This document shows positions 55,316 to 64,000 of a stretch of 64,000 bases of DNA, piece after piece (position 1 is the first letter of the stretch; every line of letters begins with the position of its first letter). A model generated the notes under the pieces. The model had not been told where the DNA came from, searched no databases, and saw only the letters and a list, made by a program, of their open reading frames with translations. The position numbers and the translations under genes are program-made. This DNA is from Knoxdaviesia capensis. Its lineage: Eukaryota; Ascomycota; Sordariomycetes; Microascales; Gondwanamycetaceae. The stretch covers positions 589,271 to 653,270 of the forward strand of contig LNGK01000002.1 in NCBI GenBank assembly GCA_001510575.1, in the 5' to 3' direction.

Positions 55316-57540
55316 GGTGTGTGGTGGGAGTTATGGGGGGAAGTAAGCTTGTTGGTCGGGGAAAGCCGGAGGGTTGAGCGGGATTGCACTGCGAAGACCG
55401 GCGAGGCGAATAGGAGACCACGGTCCTAGGCAGACAGATACGAGGCGATCGAGGGCGGAACCTCCGTGTGTTAGACGCTTCGGGACGGACGGCGCGGAGG
55501 ATCGGAACGATACGGTGGCATTTGGCAGCACCAGTGCCGACGTGCCGAAGAAAATCGGGGACTGTAGGAAGGGGATCAAGCTAATGTCACGTCACTGGGT
55601 AGTGTATCTGATGATAGCAATTGAACGAAAGCAGCACAAAGAAATCGAGAAACCGTAGAGTGCTCAATACCAAACAGAGCGCGACGGAAGCAAGACAACA
55701 GACAATCCCAACGCAAAGACGAGGAGGCACTATTCAGAAACACGGGGCAAAAGCATCTGACACCACTTCTTCCCAGGTAGGGTTGAAGACATTCCAATTC
55801 CAAGAACAGGCTTACGACTTATCGTGGCCAAGTGATAAAGTGAGGATCCCGCCAAGCCCGGCTTTCTCGATGACTAACGGGTGCCTTTCGCTAACCCTAG
55901 GCTGCGACCTGGACCCTAAGTCTGGTCTTAGCCTGATCTTTCCGTCACCCGAATTTGGGAACTCCAGGCTGCAGTGCAAACCACGGCGTGTCACGAACCT
56001 GCTTCAAACGCCAGACGGCAAGAAACCGCGCGGGAGAACGGTAGCATCAATAGGAGAGTACTTGTCTCCGGCATAGAGCCGTCCGCTTATCGTGAAGTAC
56101 CACCATATCACCAGGAACGAGAGACACAAGGAGAACACATCAGGCGGTCCCGCACAGAAGCGAGATACAGCGCTGGCTGACATGTGAAAGCTGCAGCAAG
56201 CGAAAAATGACGCCGGCACCCGTTCAGGGCCCTTTCCGCCCTGCTGGCGGCGTTCAACAAAAAAGTCGGGACGGAACTCTGCACTCTCTGCACTGTGCAG
56301 GACCAGCTAAGTCTGCGTGTGTGAGTCCGTGAGATATCGGTTCTTCGCACTGTATTTACCTCAGTCTGCGCCGCCTGTCTGGCCCGAGGGTGGTTCAGCC
56401 GGAGTCCGTGCAGACAGATCCTGCACACTGTGTGTTCCGCCCTCATATTCGCACGAACCCGCGCAGAGCTTATATCCGTGTTCGTGGCTATTCGCACTGT
56501 ATTTACATCATTCCTCCGCCTCTGTCGTCCCCGTGAGCCTTCCAGCCCGCCAAAAAGACACTGCAACAGTACCTGCAGCATGCACATGAAATCCTGATAT
56601 GTATTCACTCACTCACTCCAACCTAGGCAAAGCGATGCGCACACACACGCAAAATCAAAAACCAAAAAACAGGGCCCCAGATTTCTGTCCACGGGGTTTT
56701 CTACTGCTTTTTCTCGCCAAGGGGTCGGGCGTTACAATCTGGCTCGTGGGTGTCCTTTTCCTCACTATAAAAAAAAAACTTCTGTTGGGGATAAGCTGCA
56801 TCCACCTTGCGATTGTGGGACACTGGAGAGATGCAATTTGCGTCTTCTCTTTCTTCCTTCCTCCTTCCTCGTTTCCCCCCCTCTGCTCCTTCCTTCCTTT
56901 AACCCACCCACCAACCCCCTTATTCACCATCTTTACCCAGTTTTAACCCGGAGTTGTTGCGTCTCCTTCCTCTTCTTCAGGTACCGCAAAATCCTGCCCT
57001 ATCGGGAGTGCTGAAAGCTTGCGTGTGTCCCGAACTGTGTCCCGAACTTACACCGTCTCTTTTTTTCCCTCTGAATTTCCTTGTGCGTTATTGTTATTCT
57101 ATCCACTACATACACTTAATTATATATAAAGAACAATCCCTTCAAGGCTTCTCTGTTTCTTAACCCCACGTCTTGCTTGCTTCTCTTCACCTGCTGTTCA
57201 TCCCACCTAGCACACCCCCGTTGCTCTTCTTCCCCTCCTCTATTCACTGTTAGGGTTTCTCGTAACCCTGTCGACCCCCCCCTCCTCGATCCTTGAACCA
57301 CCACTTCCTCCACGAAGAGCCCTGAATCTCCAAAACCGCCCCCAGCCTTGCCCGGGGTTTTCTCTTCTGTGATACAGCTGCCGCCAGCTGCTGTCCCCCC
57401 GGCCTCGAACCCGGTGTGAACCACCCCTCCGTGTCCGGCCCTCCGGACCTCTCCCGCCGCCGTCCGGAGTAATCCCGGGGTGTCTGTCCCCCCCTTCCGC
57501 CCTCTCCTCCCATTCCCCTACCGCTTCCTCGTTCCCCACC
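55316..57540. other. Divergent intergenic region (DENN-type gene / acyltransferase)
   Basis: About 2.2 kb. Contains two CCCTA motifs around 55893-55920, a 147-bp-spaced direct repeat (56344 and 56491), and a TTAGGG next to a TAACCC near 57251-57265, about 280 bp before the acyltransferase ATG. The last 300 bases are C- and T-rich leader. ORFs at 55621-56076 and 56108-56608 show no motif. Confidence 0.55.
56344..56531. repeat. Diverged direct repeat, about 40 bp, two copies
   Basis: Copies start at 56344 and 56491. They share TTCGCACTGTATTTAC exactly, then a weaker match (TCA..., CCGCCT, TCTG, CCC) for a further 25 bases. The intervening 147 bases are unique. Confidence 0.55.
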
Positions 57541-58514
57541 ATGATCTCCCTCGTCAACCTCGCCACCTCCGTGGCCTTCTGGTACACCGCCCTCGCCGTC
57601 GGCCTGTACGTGCTCTCGCTCGCCGGCGTGCCGAAGACCGGCTTCGCCGCGCGCCTGCTCGCGGCGTACGTGTGCATGGTGGCCGCCTCGCTCAGCGGCC
57701 TGTTCGCCGCGATCTACTTCCGCACCTTCACGGCCGACACGTCGGCGGCGTGGGTGGCCGGCCGCGTGTTCAAGTACCTGTGCTGGGCGACGATGGGCGT
57801 GACGTTCGCGGTGTCGGACCCGAAGGACACGCTGGGCACGACGCGGCCCGCCGTGTTCGTCGGCAACCACCAGACCGAGCTCGACGTGCTGATGCTCGGC
57901 TGCCTGTTCCCGCAGAACTGCAGCGTCACCGCCAAGTCGTCGCTGCGCCACGTGCCGTTCCTCGGCTGGTTCATGACCCTCAGCGGCGCCATCTTCATCG
58001 ACCGCAAGAACTCCAAGGACGCCCGCGACGCCATGGCCCGCGCCGCCGCCGTCATCACCACCCGCCGCCAGAGCGTGTACATGTTCCCCGAGGGCACGCG
58101 CAGCTACTCCAAGGAGCCCATGCTGCTGCCCTTCAAAAAGGGCGCCTTCTACCTCGCTATCGAGGCTGGCGTGCCGATTGTGCCCTGTGTCGTCGCCAAC
58201 TACAGCCATGTGCTGTGGGTGAAGGGCCTGTTCTTCCGCTCCGGCACCATTCCCGTGAAGGGTACGTTCCCGCCTTTTTTTTTCCATGATAAATCTTGTC
58301 TTTTCAGTAACCATGGCCTTTGCCGCGTGTTCTTCTGTTCGTTATCACTAACTGTTTCTTCGCTGTAGTCCTCGACCCCATCCCCACAAAGGGCCTGACT
58401 GCCGACGACGTCGAAGCCCTGGTCATGAAGGTGCGCAGCGTCATGCTCGCCGAGCTCATGGTGCTCTCGTCAGAAGCCCAGGGCAAGGTCTTCACGCTGC
58501 CTGCCGACTCGTAG
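57541..58514 (+). CDS. slc1: 1-acyl-sn-glycerol-3-phosphate acyltransferase (LPAAT)
   Basis: Exons 57541-58261 and 58369-58514, with a 107-nt intron (GTACGT donor, CTAAC branch, CTGTAG acceptor); 288 aa. The enzyme adds an acyl chain to lysophosphatidic acid to make phosphatidic acid, a core step of phospholipid and triacylglycerol synthesis at the ER. Family motifs: the catalytic H(X4)D box NHQTELD (109-115); the acceptor-binding block FIDRKNSKDARDAM; FPEGTRSY (182-189); and VPIVPCVVANYS. Two N-terminal hydrophobic segments (LVNLATSVAFWYTALAVGLY and LAAYVCMVAASLSGLFAAIY) anchor it in the membrane. Exon 2 encodes the conserved ending LDPIPTKGL. Length fits the family. The start is the first in-frame ATG after a C-rich leader. 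It is convergent with the ATP synthase delta gene. Confidence 0.96.
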
Positions 58515-58577
58515 TCGCTCGAAAGCTACTGAATTGAACTTCTTCCATCTTCCCTATCACCCGCACACGCACACACT

Positions 58578-58630
<53 letters not shown>

Positions 58631-59704
58631 AACCCTCTTCGCCCCTTAATCACTCCTCTAAGCTTCTCTTTTTTTTCTACGACGATACCGAGTCACGTTC
58701 TTACGATACCCCCTCCCGGCCCATATACAGCCGTACCTACCTTTAAGCCCATAAAAGTCCCCCCGTATCCAAATTCCCTGTGTCCCCCGGGGCACTCAGA
58801 AGAAACGTCGTCATGTACTCTTTCCCTATTCAAGTCCTATTTTCCCTGTTTCGTTTCCTTTTCTCTTTGTCCTAGCTTCCCATTTCCTCGGTTCTCCCTC
58901 AGGAGACCACGAATCCAGCATACAGCTTTTTCAATACACATATGCATTCTGTTTCTTGTAGTTTTATCTTTTCGCGGGAAGCACCAAAAGAGAGGGACAT
59001 ACCACGCGAGGCGCTGCTGTTGTCCCCCCGTTTCTGCGCTTTTTGATGTTCCATGGTCCGTTTTCTCTCATCTTAACCAGGGCAGAATAGAAAGTGCGCC
59101 GCACCGTAATTCACACGCTTCTCGCACGTCGTGATTGATGAGTGAATGAACTACAGCAGCCCGTACCAGTGTCCGTGGACGACATCCACGCGGTAGAGCA
59201 CGCAAAACATAACGAAAGCACATCTCACGCAGTTCTCACAGACGCAAAAGGGGGACGGCAAACAAGGAAGACTTATACACGGAGTGTGTTTCTCTCTATT
59301 TTCTCAGTCCTTCTCTCTCCCTCTCTCTCTCTCTCTTCAGTTACATACTTTTTCTCTCAGAGCTACAGAAGGTATATGAAGCTATATAAAATAAAGAAGA
59401 AAGGAAAGAAGAAGAATGGGGGGAGGAACCAAGAAGAAAAAAACACGGCGCTCAACATCGCACGCATGCAGAAAATACGCGCGGGTTGTCGCTGCGAGGT
59501 TGGACAGACAACCATATGAGGGGTGGGGGAGGGCAAGGACTTTTGTACATGGCCGAATAACGGAAAGACAAGAAGAAACAGCAAAGAGGAGGTTCGGTTC
59601 GGTCCGGCTTGGATTCGGAGGGTGGGAGGAGAGCGTGACAGATGGCAGATAGAGAGACGAAGAGGGAGGCGGGAAACAAAAGCTCGACGGCGGGCGTGTC
59701 AAGC
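58515..59704. other. Convergent intergenic region (acyltransferase / ATP synthase delta)
   Basis: About 1.2 kb of opposing 3' ends, with a long (TC)n tract (58584-58625) and a shorter one near 59324. Purine-rich after 59380. No gene seen. Confidence 0.6.
58584..58625. repeat. (TC)n microsatellite in the LPAAT 3' region
   Basis: About 20 TC units starting 70 bases after the LPAAT stop codon, the longest dinucleotide run in the window. Confidence 0.9.
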
Positions 59705-60936
59705 TTATTTCACGTGGGCCTGGAGGGTCTCGAGGACCTCCAGCGCGGCCTTGGCCTCAGCGATGTCCTGCTCGCTGCCGTTGCCCGACGCAATCTTCTG
59801 GGTCTCGGCAATCTGCGCACGCACGGCGTCGGCGCTGAAGTCCTCGAGCGGGTAGGCCTCGACGGCGTTGATGCTGAGCACCGAGTTGGGCTGCACAACG
59901 GCGAAGCCTCCGGACACTGCAGGGAGAAGAGAAAGGAGTTGTCAGCTTGGAGGTCCGCAGTCGGTAGCGAGGTGGTGGTCTGTCAGTGTGCCGGCTCGGA
60001 GAACCCGCAAACGCGGCGAAACTGGCGGGTGGACCGCAGGCACAACGCCGAGTTCACGTCCGAGATCTCAATCGGGCCGAGCGTAAACAAAAACAAATAA
60101 ACCACCCATTGCGCCGCAGGGCAACGAGGACAGGAACATACGGAAGAACTGCTTGGTGGAGCCGCTCTCCTCGACAATCTCAACCAGACCGGGCTTCAGC
60201 TGCTCGATGGCGGGGACGTGGTTGGCGAGGACACCCATATCACCCGAGTCGGCGGGGATGTTGACCTGCACGACATCGTGCGACTTGTACAGAGACTACA
60301 AAAAGAAAAAGAAGAAGATGTGCGTTGTTAGTTTCCGGGCTCGCTTTGCTTCTTCCCCAGTCTCGCGGCCAGTCAAAAAGAAACATATCTCCGACGCCGG
60401 CCCCCGAGCCAATCGCAATTAGTCGGGCCCGCCAGTCAATTGAAATCCAGGTCGCTCGCATCAGATCGTCGCATCAGTAGTGTCGCCGAAGGCGTCCGAG
60501 ATGGGCTTCGGCGGAGGGGTGCGGTCGTCGGATGCAATAGGGGGAGCGAGGCGTCTTTCGGGCGCGCGGGAAACGGATCGTCGGGGGGAGGGAATTTCCT
60601 TCCCCCGGGAGGTGCATTTTTCATACCTGGTGAGGTAGCGACAAGCTCAGCTTGATCTAAAAACGAGCAGAATTACATCTCAGTTAGCAATTGCACTCTC
60701 CGACTCCAGTCGAATTTATCCAGAATCCATCACGTTCGCCATCAATTGGGCGGCGGGCCGTGTTTGGACATCGTCGGAGCCCATGCGGGCATTGTCGGAA
60801 ACCGAGCCAGCGAGAGAAAAAAAAAAAAACTTGCCTTGTCAGGAACAGCCTCAGCGTAGGTTCTCCGCTGCAGCGGCAGACGGATGGCAGCAGGCCGGGC
60901 ACGCAGGGCCGCACGGGCAACACGGAGAGAGTTCAT
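59705..60936 (-). CDS. atp16: Mitochondrial F1F0-ATP synthase delta subunit
   Basis: Four reverse-strand exons: 60936-60835, 60656-60627 (30 nt), 60295-60142 and 59916-59705; 165 aa, the usual size. The delta subunit (bacterial epsilon homologue) sits in the F1 central stalk. The N-terminus MNSLRVARAALRARPAAIRL is a typical Arg-rich mitochondrial presequence. Mature-protein signatures: IKLSLSLPHQ (exon 2), VVQVNIPADSGDMGVLANHV and IEQLKPGLVEI (exon 3), then GGFAVVQPNSVLSINAVEAY and the C-terminal helices (DFSADAVRAQIAETQ; EAKAALEVLETLQ). Intron 1 (60657-60834) has the donor AAG|GCAAGT, a GC-AG intron, with a CTAAC branch and TTTAG acceptor; introns 2 and 3 are GT-AG. The three introns total 734 nt, longer than the coding sequence. 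Identification is certain. Confidence 0.97.
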
Positions 60937-63900
60937 GATTTCGAGATTCGGCGGGGATGTCGTTTGGTTTGGGGGATGGCGAGAGAGAGAAAGAGAGGAT
61001 ATGGTGAAGATTTGGGAGAATAATGGGCGAAAAGTGTCGGGATCAGTTTGAGCTTGGGGAGAGGGAATTGAAAAATAGCCAGATACGGTCTAGCGCGGCG
61101 TGCACGTGAGGAGTTTGTCATGTGTTCAGGCACGTGCTGGCTGCTCGGGAGTTTGTCGGCAAAGCCAAGCGTTGGGATGTATTCACATATTCAGCACCAC
61201 TTGAACCACATCTTCGTGGCTCTGTCTCTGCAAAAGGTGCATCCGCAATGAATCAACCATGATGAGCGCTGAAGGTCATGGTTGCAGATTTTGGGCGTGA
61301 AACATGCATTAGCAGCTCAGCTTTCGAGCTTTTCCCTCACTTCTGCCTCTGCTTACAACCGGTTTATTCCAAGCCTGCCACGCGACACCGGCCATGTGCG
61401 CATTCAAGAGCTGATCATCCGCACGTTTCGCGAGCGAGTCGACCTTCTCTCTCTTTTTTTCCCCCTCGTTTGGCTCTGCCCGGCGTGGATTACACACAGC
61501 CAGTGTCCCGACTTGTTTACACCGCTCCTTTGGTGCCACCACCGGGATTAAGCCCTACGTGCACATGAGCGGGCAGACGTCCAGGTGGTGCACCCGGCTT
61601 TTAAGGGCGTCGTGTGAGTCGCCTGTTAGTCGTTTCTTCGCCGTTGTGTTTCACACCCAACCCGACGCCCAAGCCCGGCGACGAAGGTCCCTGCATCGTC
61701 GGGTTTCTTGGGGGGGATACACGCACGACGTCATCGGCGCGCGCCAAACCTTGGGTCGTCAGCCGGCCAACCGGGCACGCCGTGCTGCCGGGGTTTTGCG
61801 GTTCTGGCTGGAGACGTTGGTGACGGAGTGTGCAGGAATTCATATTTTCTCGGTCTTTTTTGGCGGTATGGGCTCTCTCTCTCTCTCTCCTTTTTGGAGG
61901 GCTTCGGAGTGCTGGAAACAGAGGACTTCATCACTGATCGCGTCATTGAATGTGTGCAGTCCCGGGGTTTCGGGTGAGCGCACCTGGATGGATGCAAGAC
62001 GTTCCTCGGCGAGGTTCAGGGCTTATCATTCCCGGCTTGATTCCAAGGGGGGGCAGCAGTTAGTCTCCAAGCCGTGGAACAGCGACTACTTCGCAGGGTG
62101 AACCACGGACAGCCGTCGTTCTGAAAAAGCACACCATCCATGGCGTGCGACTTGCCAGCCAGTGTCCACACACAAGTCCCGGTCTCCCAAGCTTTTGTGA
62201 CGGGACCGTGCGGAAACCGCTCTTTTCAACTCGGTCCGGTTTGGCCTTTACTCTCCATCCGGCCGATGCAAAGATATACGAGGCATGGAGCGGTGTCAAC
62301 TTGTGACTTCTTCCGCGCTCCGTCATGGCACTGGTCCAGCACTCACCCGGGTCGTCATCGGAATCCGCCATCTTGGCGGGGTTGGTTGGGCCATAGCGCC
62401 CGCACCCAGCATCGGACGTGCTGCAGACATTTTTTCTGCTTTTAGAGTTAACGGAAAGGACTTAGAAGCCTCGGTCTCAACCGTGGACCGCCGCACTCGC
62501 ATCCTCTGGTCCTCTGGGACGGCCAGTCAGTCCCTGGGTGTAGCCCGGGAACTCTCTGTGTGGAGAGTTGGTCAGGCGAGCCAGTCCGTGGATGTCCGGA
62601 CGGTCGATGGACTATGTGGTCTGGGTTGTCCATGATGTCTGTCACTTCCGGTTTTACATACTGCAATCTATAGGGGACCTGGCGGTGCATCATGTTCATC
62701 TAAGGTTTACGTCGTTCCCCCCCGGGTGATTGTCCCAGAGCCTGGAACTTTAGGTGATACCAGGTCCAGTATCAACCACACCACACACACACACACCGGG
62801 TGCCCAGTGTGATCTGGCCCGGCCGTCCGTGTGTTGATACGCGACGGAGCCGCGCCCCAGGGTTCGATGGGCCCTTTGGGGTGTCGCCTCACCTCCACCC
62901 GTCGTCTTGCTCTCTGTTTTCGCCGTCTATGACTCTACAGGTCTCACCAAGACTGGCCAGCTGGCATACTTCCCAAGTAGCCCACGTCAACCACCACCCA
63001 CAAGCCTATCACCCAGAACACCTCCTCTTTTTGGGTTCCCACACAGACACGTATCTTGCAATATACGTATTGGCGACGTAAGGACTCTCCACCCCGGCCA
63101 GCGGCGATTGCAGAGACACACAGGACGTGAGCACCTGAACAAACGGAGGTTTTGTTGCCTGCTCCGCGTTCTTGCTTGGGTCGCCAAACCCTCCACGTCA
63201 GAAGCCAGTGACTTTCCCCCCCGTCGTCTCCCCCCTCTTGTATCGGCGGTCTTGGCGCTGTGTGTCTCTTGTCGCTTCCAGCGGCACAGGCTAAAGGGGG
63301 TCAGTGGTTCAGTTACAGAGCGAGACACACGTCGTCTGCCGCGGGTAGCAGCATGGTGTATGCAGGCCGAGCGGGGTGTTTTTTTTTTTTGCTTTTGTCG
63401 GCCTTCTCCTCTTTTCCGCTCTCCACTATCAAAAACACACACACTGTCTTTCCTAGTGGAATGGCGGGTGGGTGGATGGGAAACCCCAAATGCACACGCA
63501 AGAGCAAAAGAAAAGATATTGAAGACATGCATGGTGCTAGCGGGCTGCAAAATCAGGCCAACAGGAAAAAACCCCCCAGAAGAAGAGAGGGCAAATCAGA
63601 TTTGGGTTGGTGGCCTGCACGGCACCCACGAGGGGAAAGCAAAGCTTGGGCCGGGGGAGGCCGGTGGATGCCGACTGTCCATACCGCCCATTTCCTGCAG
63701 GCTGCGGTTTACAGCGAATGGCATCTTGCTCTCGAGAGGAGAGAATGTACAGGCAAGTCCCACTCACACTCATTCAGCAACCCGAGAAAAGCTAAAAGCC
63801 AAAAGAAACAAGAAAAGGAAAAAGAAAAAGAAAAACTACTGGCAGTACTAGGTAGCCGATGTGTGTGGTTCCCCGCCTTATCCGGCATAGTGTGAGATTT

Positions 63901-64000
63901 GCTTTGCCCTTCATGCAGCTACACACACCAATACCACCCACCACGCTGGATCCTTTTTTCTTTGGCCTTGTTTCCTGCACTTTGCAAACGCGATGTATCC
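60937..64000. other. Right-end region without a supported gene
   Basis: The first few hundred bases are the ATP synthase delta promoter. The rest (61150-64000) holds only overlapping short ORFs without family motifs, an (AC)n run near 62780-62797, a perfect 9-bp inverted repeat (61659-61667 and 61697-61705) and A/G-rich sequence near 63790-63840. A reverse-strand ORF starting MADSDDDP (ATG at 62371) is followed at once by a GTGAGT donor, which could be a first exon, but no second exon was found. Confidence 0.5.

Noticed and set aside
57395..57430. B-box-like sequence GGGTTCGAGGCC on the reverse strand
   Set aside because: No matching A box, acceptor stem or T-tract at tRNA distance.
62060..62371. 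Reverse-strand ORF starting MADSDDDP followed by a GTGAGT donor
   Set aside because: A plausible first exon, but no second exon, acceptor context or family motif could be found.
62907..63851. 314-codon plus-strand ORF near the right edge
   Set aside because: TTG start, mixed low-complexity translation and no motif; the other frames are equally open.
1..64000. CRISPR arrays, bacterial operons, complete transposons, 5S or other rRNA genes
   Set aside because: No regularly spaced repeats, transposase or reverse-transcriptase motifs, terminal inverted repeats or rRNA signatures were seen on reading both strands.

Overview
The window is a piece of a nuclear chromosome from a filamentous ascomycete (Pezizomycotina). 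The evidence is short GT-AG introns with CTAAC or CTGAC branch sites, GC-rich coding exons in pyrimidine-rich flanks, a tRNA-Pro with an anticodon-loop intron, and genes with fungal-specific forms. These are a LAMMER kinase with a long low-complexity N-terminus, a DUF4045/gelsolin-type actin-binding protein, an LCHN/Anr2-type DENN protein and a Pezizomycotina-type secreted Ala/Thr-rich surface protein. No mitochondrial, viral, bacterial or CRISPR sequence was seen. I find 14 protein genes and one tRNA in 64 kb, which is sparse for an ascomycete. Gaps of 3-7 kb are filled with (GA)n, (AC)n, poly-A/T and poly-C tracts.

Layout: a flavin-reductase-like gene (minus, cut by the left edge, starts at 572); long-form tRNase Z (plus, 2689-6030); an unrecognised 362-aa ORF (minus, 6497-7585); an MFS transporter (minus, 8446-10205) with a 17-bp tandem array in its promoter; a 4.4-kb gap; a LAMMER kinase (minus, 14601-18387, six exons); a 6.9-kb gap; a sideroflexin (minus, 25251-26678, four exons) with four TTAGGG units upstream; a GNAT acetyltransferase (plus, 28351-30390); an Arl2 GTPase (plus, 31818-32824, six exons including a 17-nt one); the gelsolin-domain protein (plus, 34707-40538); Sec63 (plus, 42088-44339); the secreted protein (minus, 45547-47235); tRNA-Pro(AGG) (minus, 51292-51382); a probable protease-like gene relic (about 52102-52783); the LCHN/DENN protein (minus, 53175-55315); a lysophosphatidate acyltransferase (plus, 57541-58514); ATP synthase delta subunit (minus, 59705-60936, with a GC-AG intron); and a right-hand 3 kb with no gene I can support.

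The genes are mostly unrelated housekeeping functions, not a cluster: mitochondrial (tRNase Z, sideroflexin, ATP synthase delta), secretory pathway and lipid (Sec63, acyltransferase, DENN protein), cytoskeleton (gelsolin-type protein, Arl2 in tubulin folding) and RNA processing or signalling (LAMMER kinase, tRNase Z). I found no biosynthetic cluster or defence island. The most unusual signals are non-coding: the promoter 17-mer array, TTAGGG/CCCTAA clusters upstream of genes and in introns, a GCCAG/CTGGC half-site cluster, and some splicing oddities. Exon joins were derived by reading splice sites and checking that reading frame and family motifs continue across each junction.
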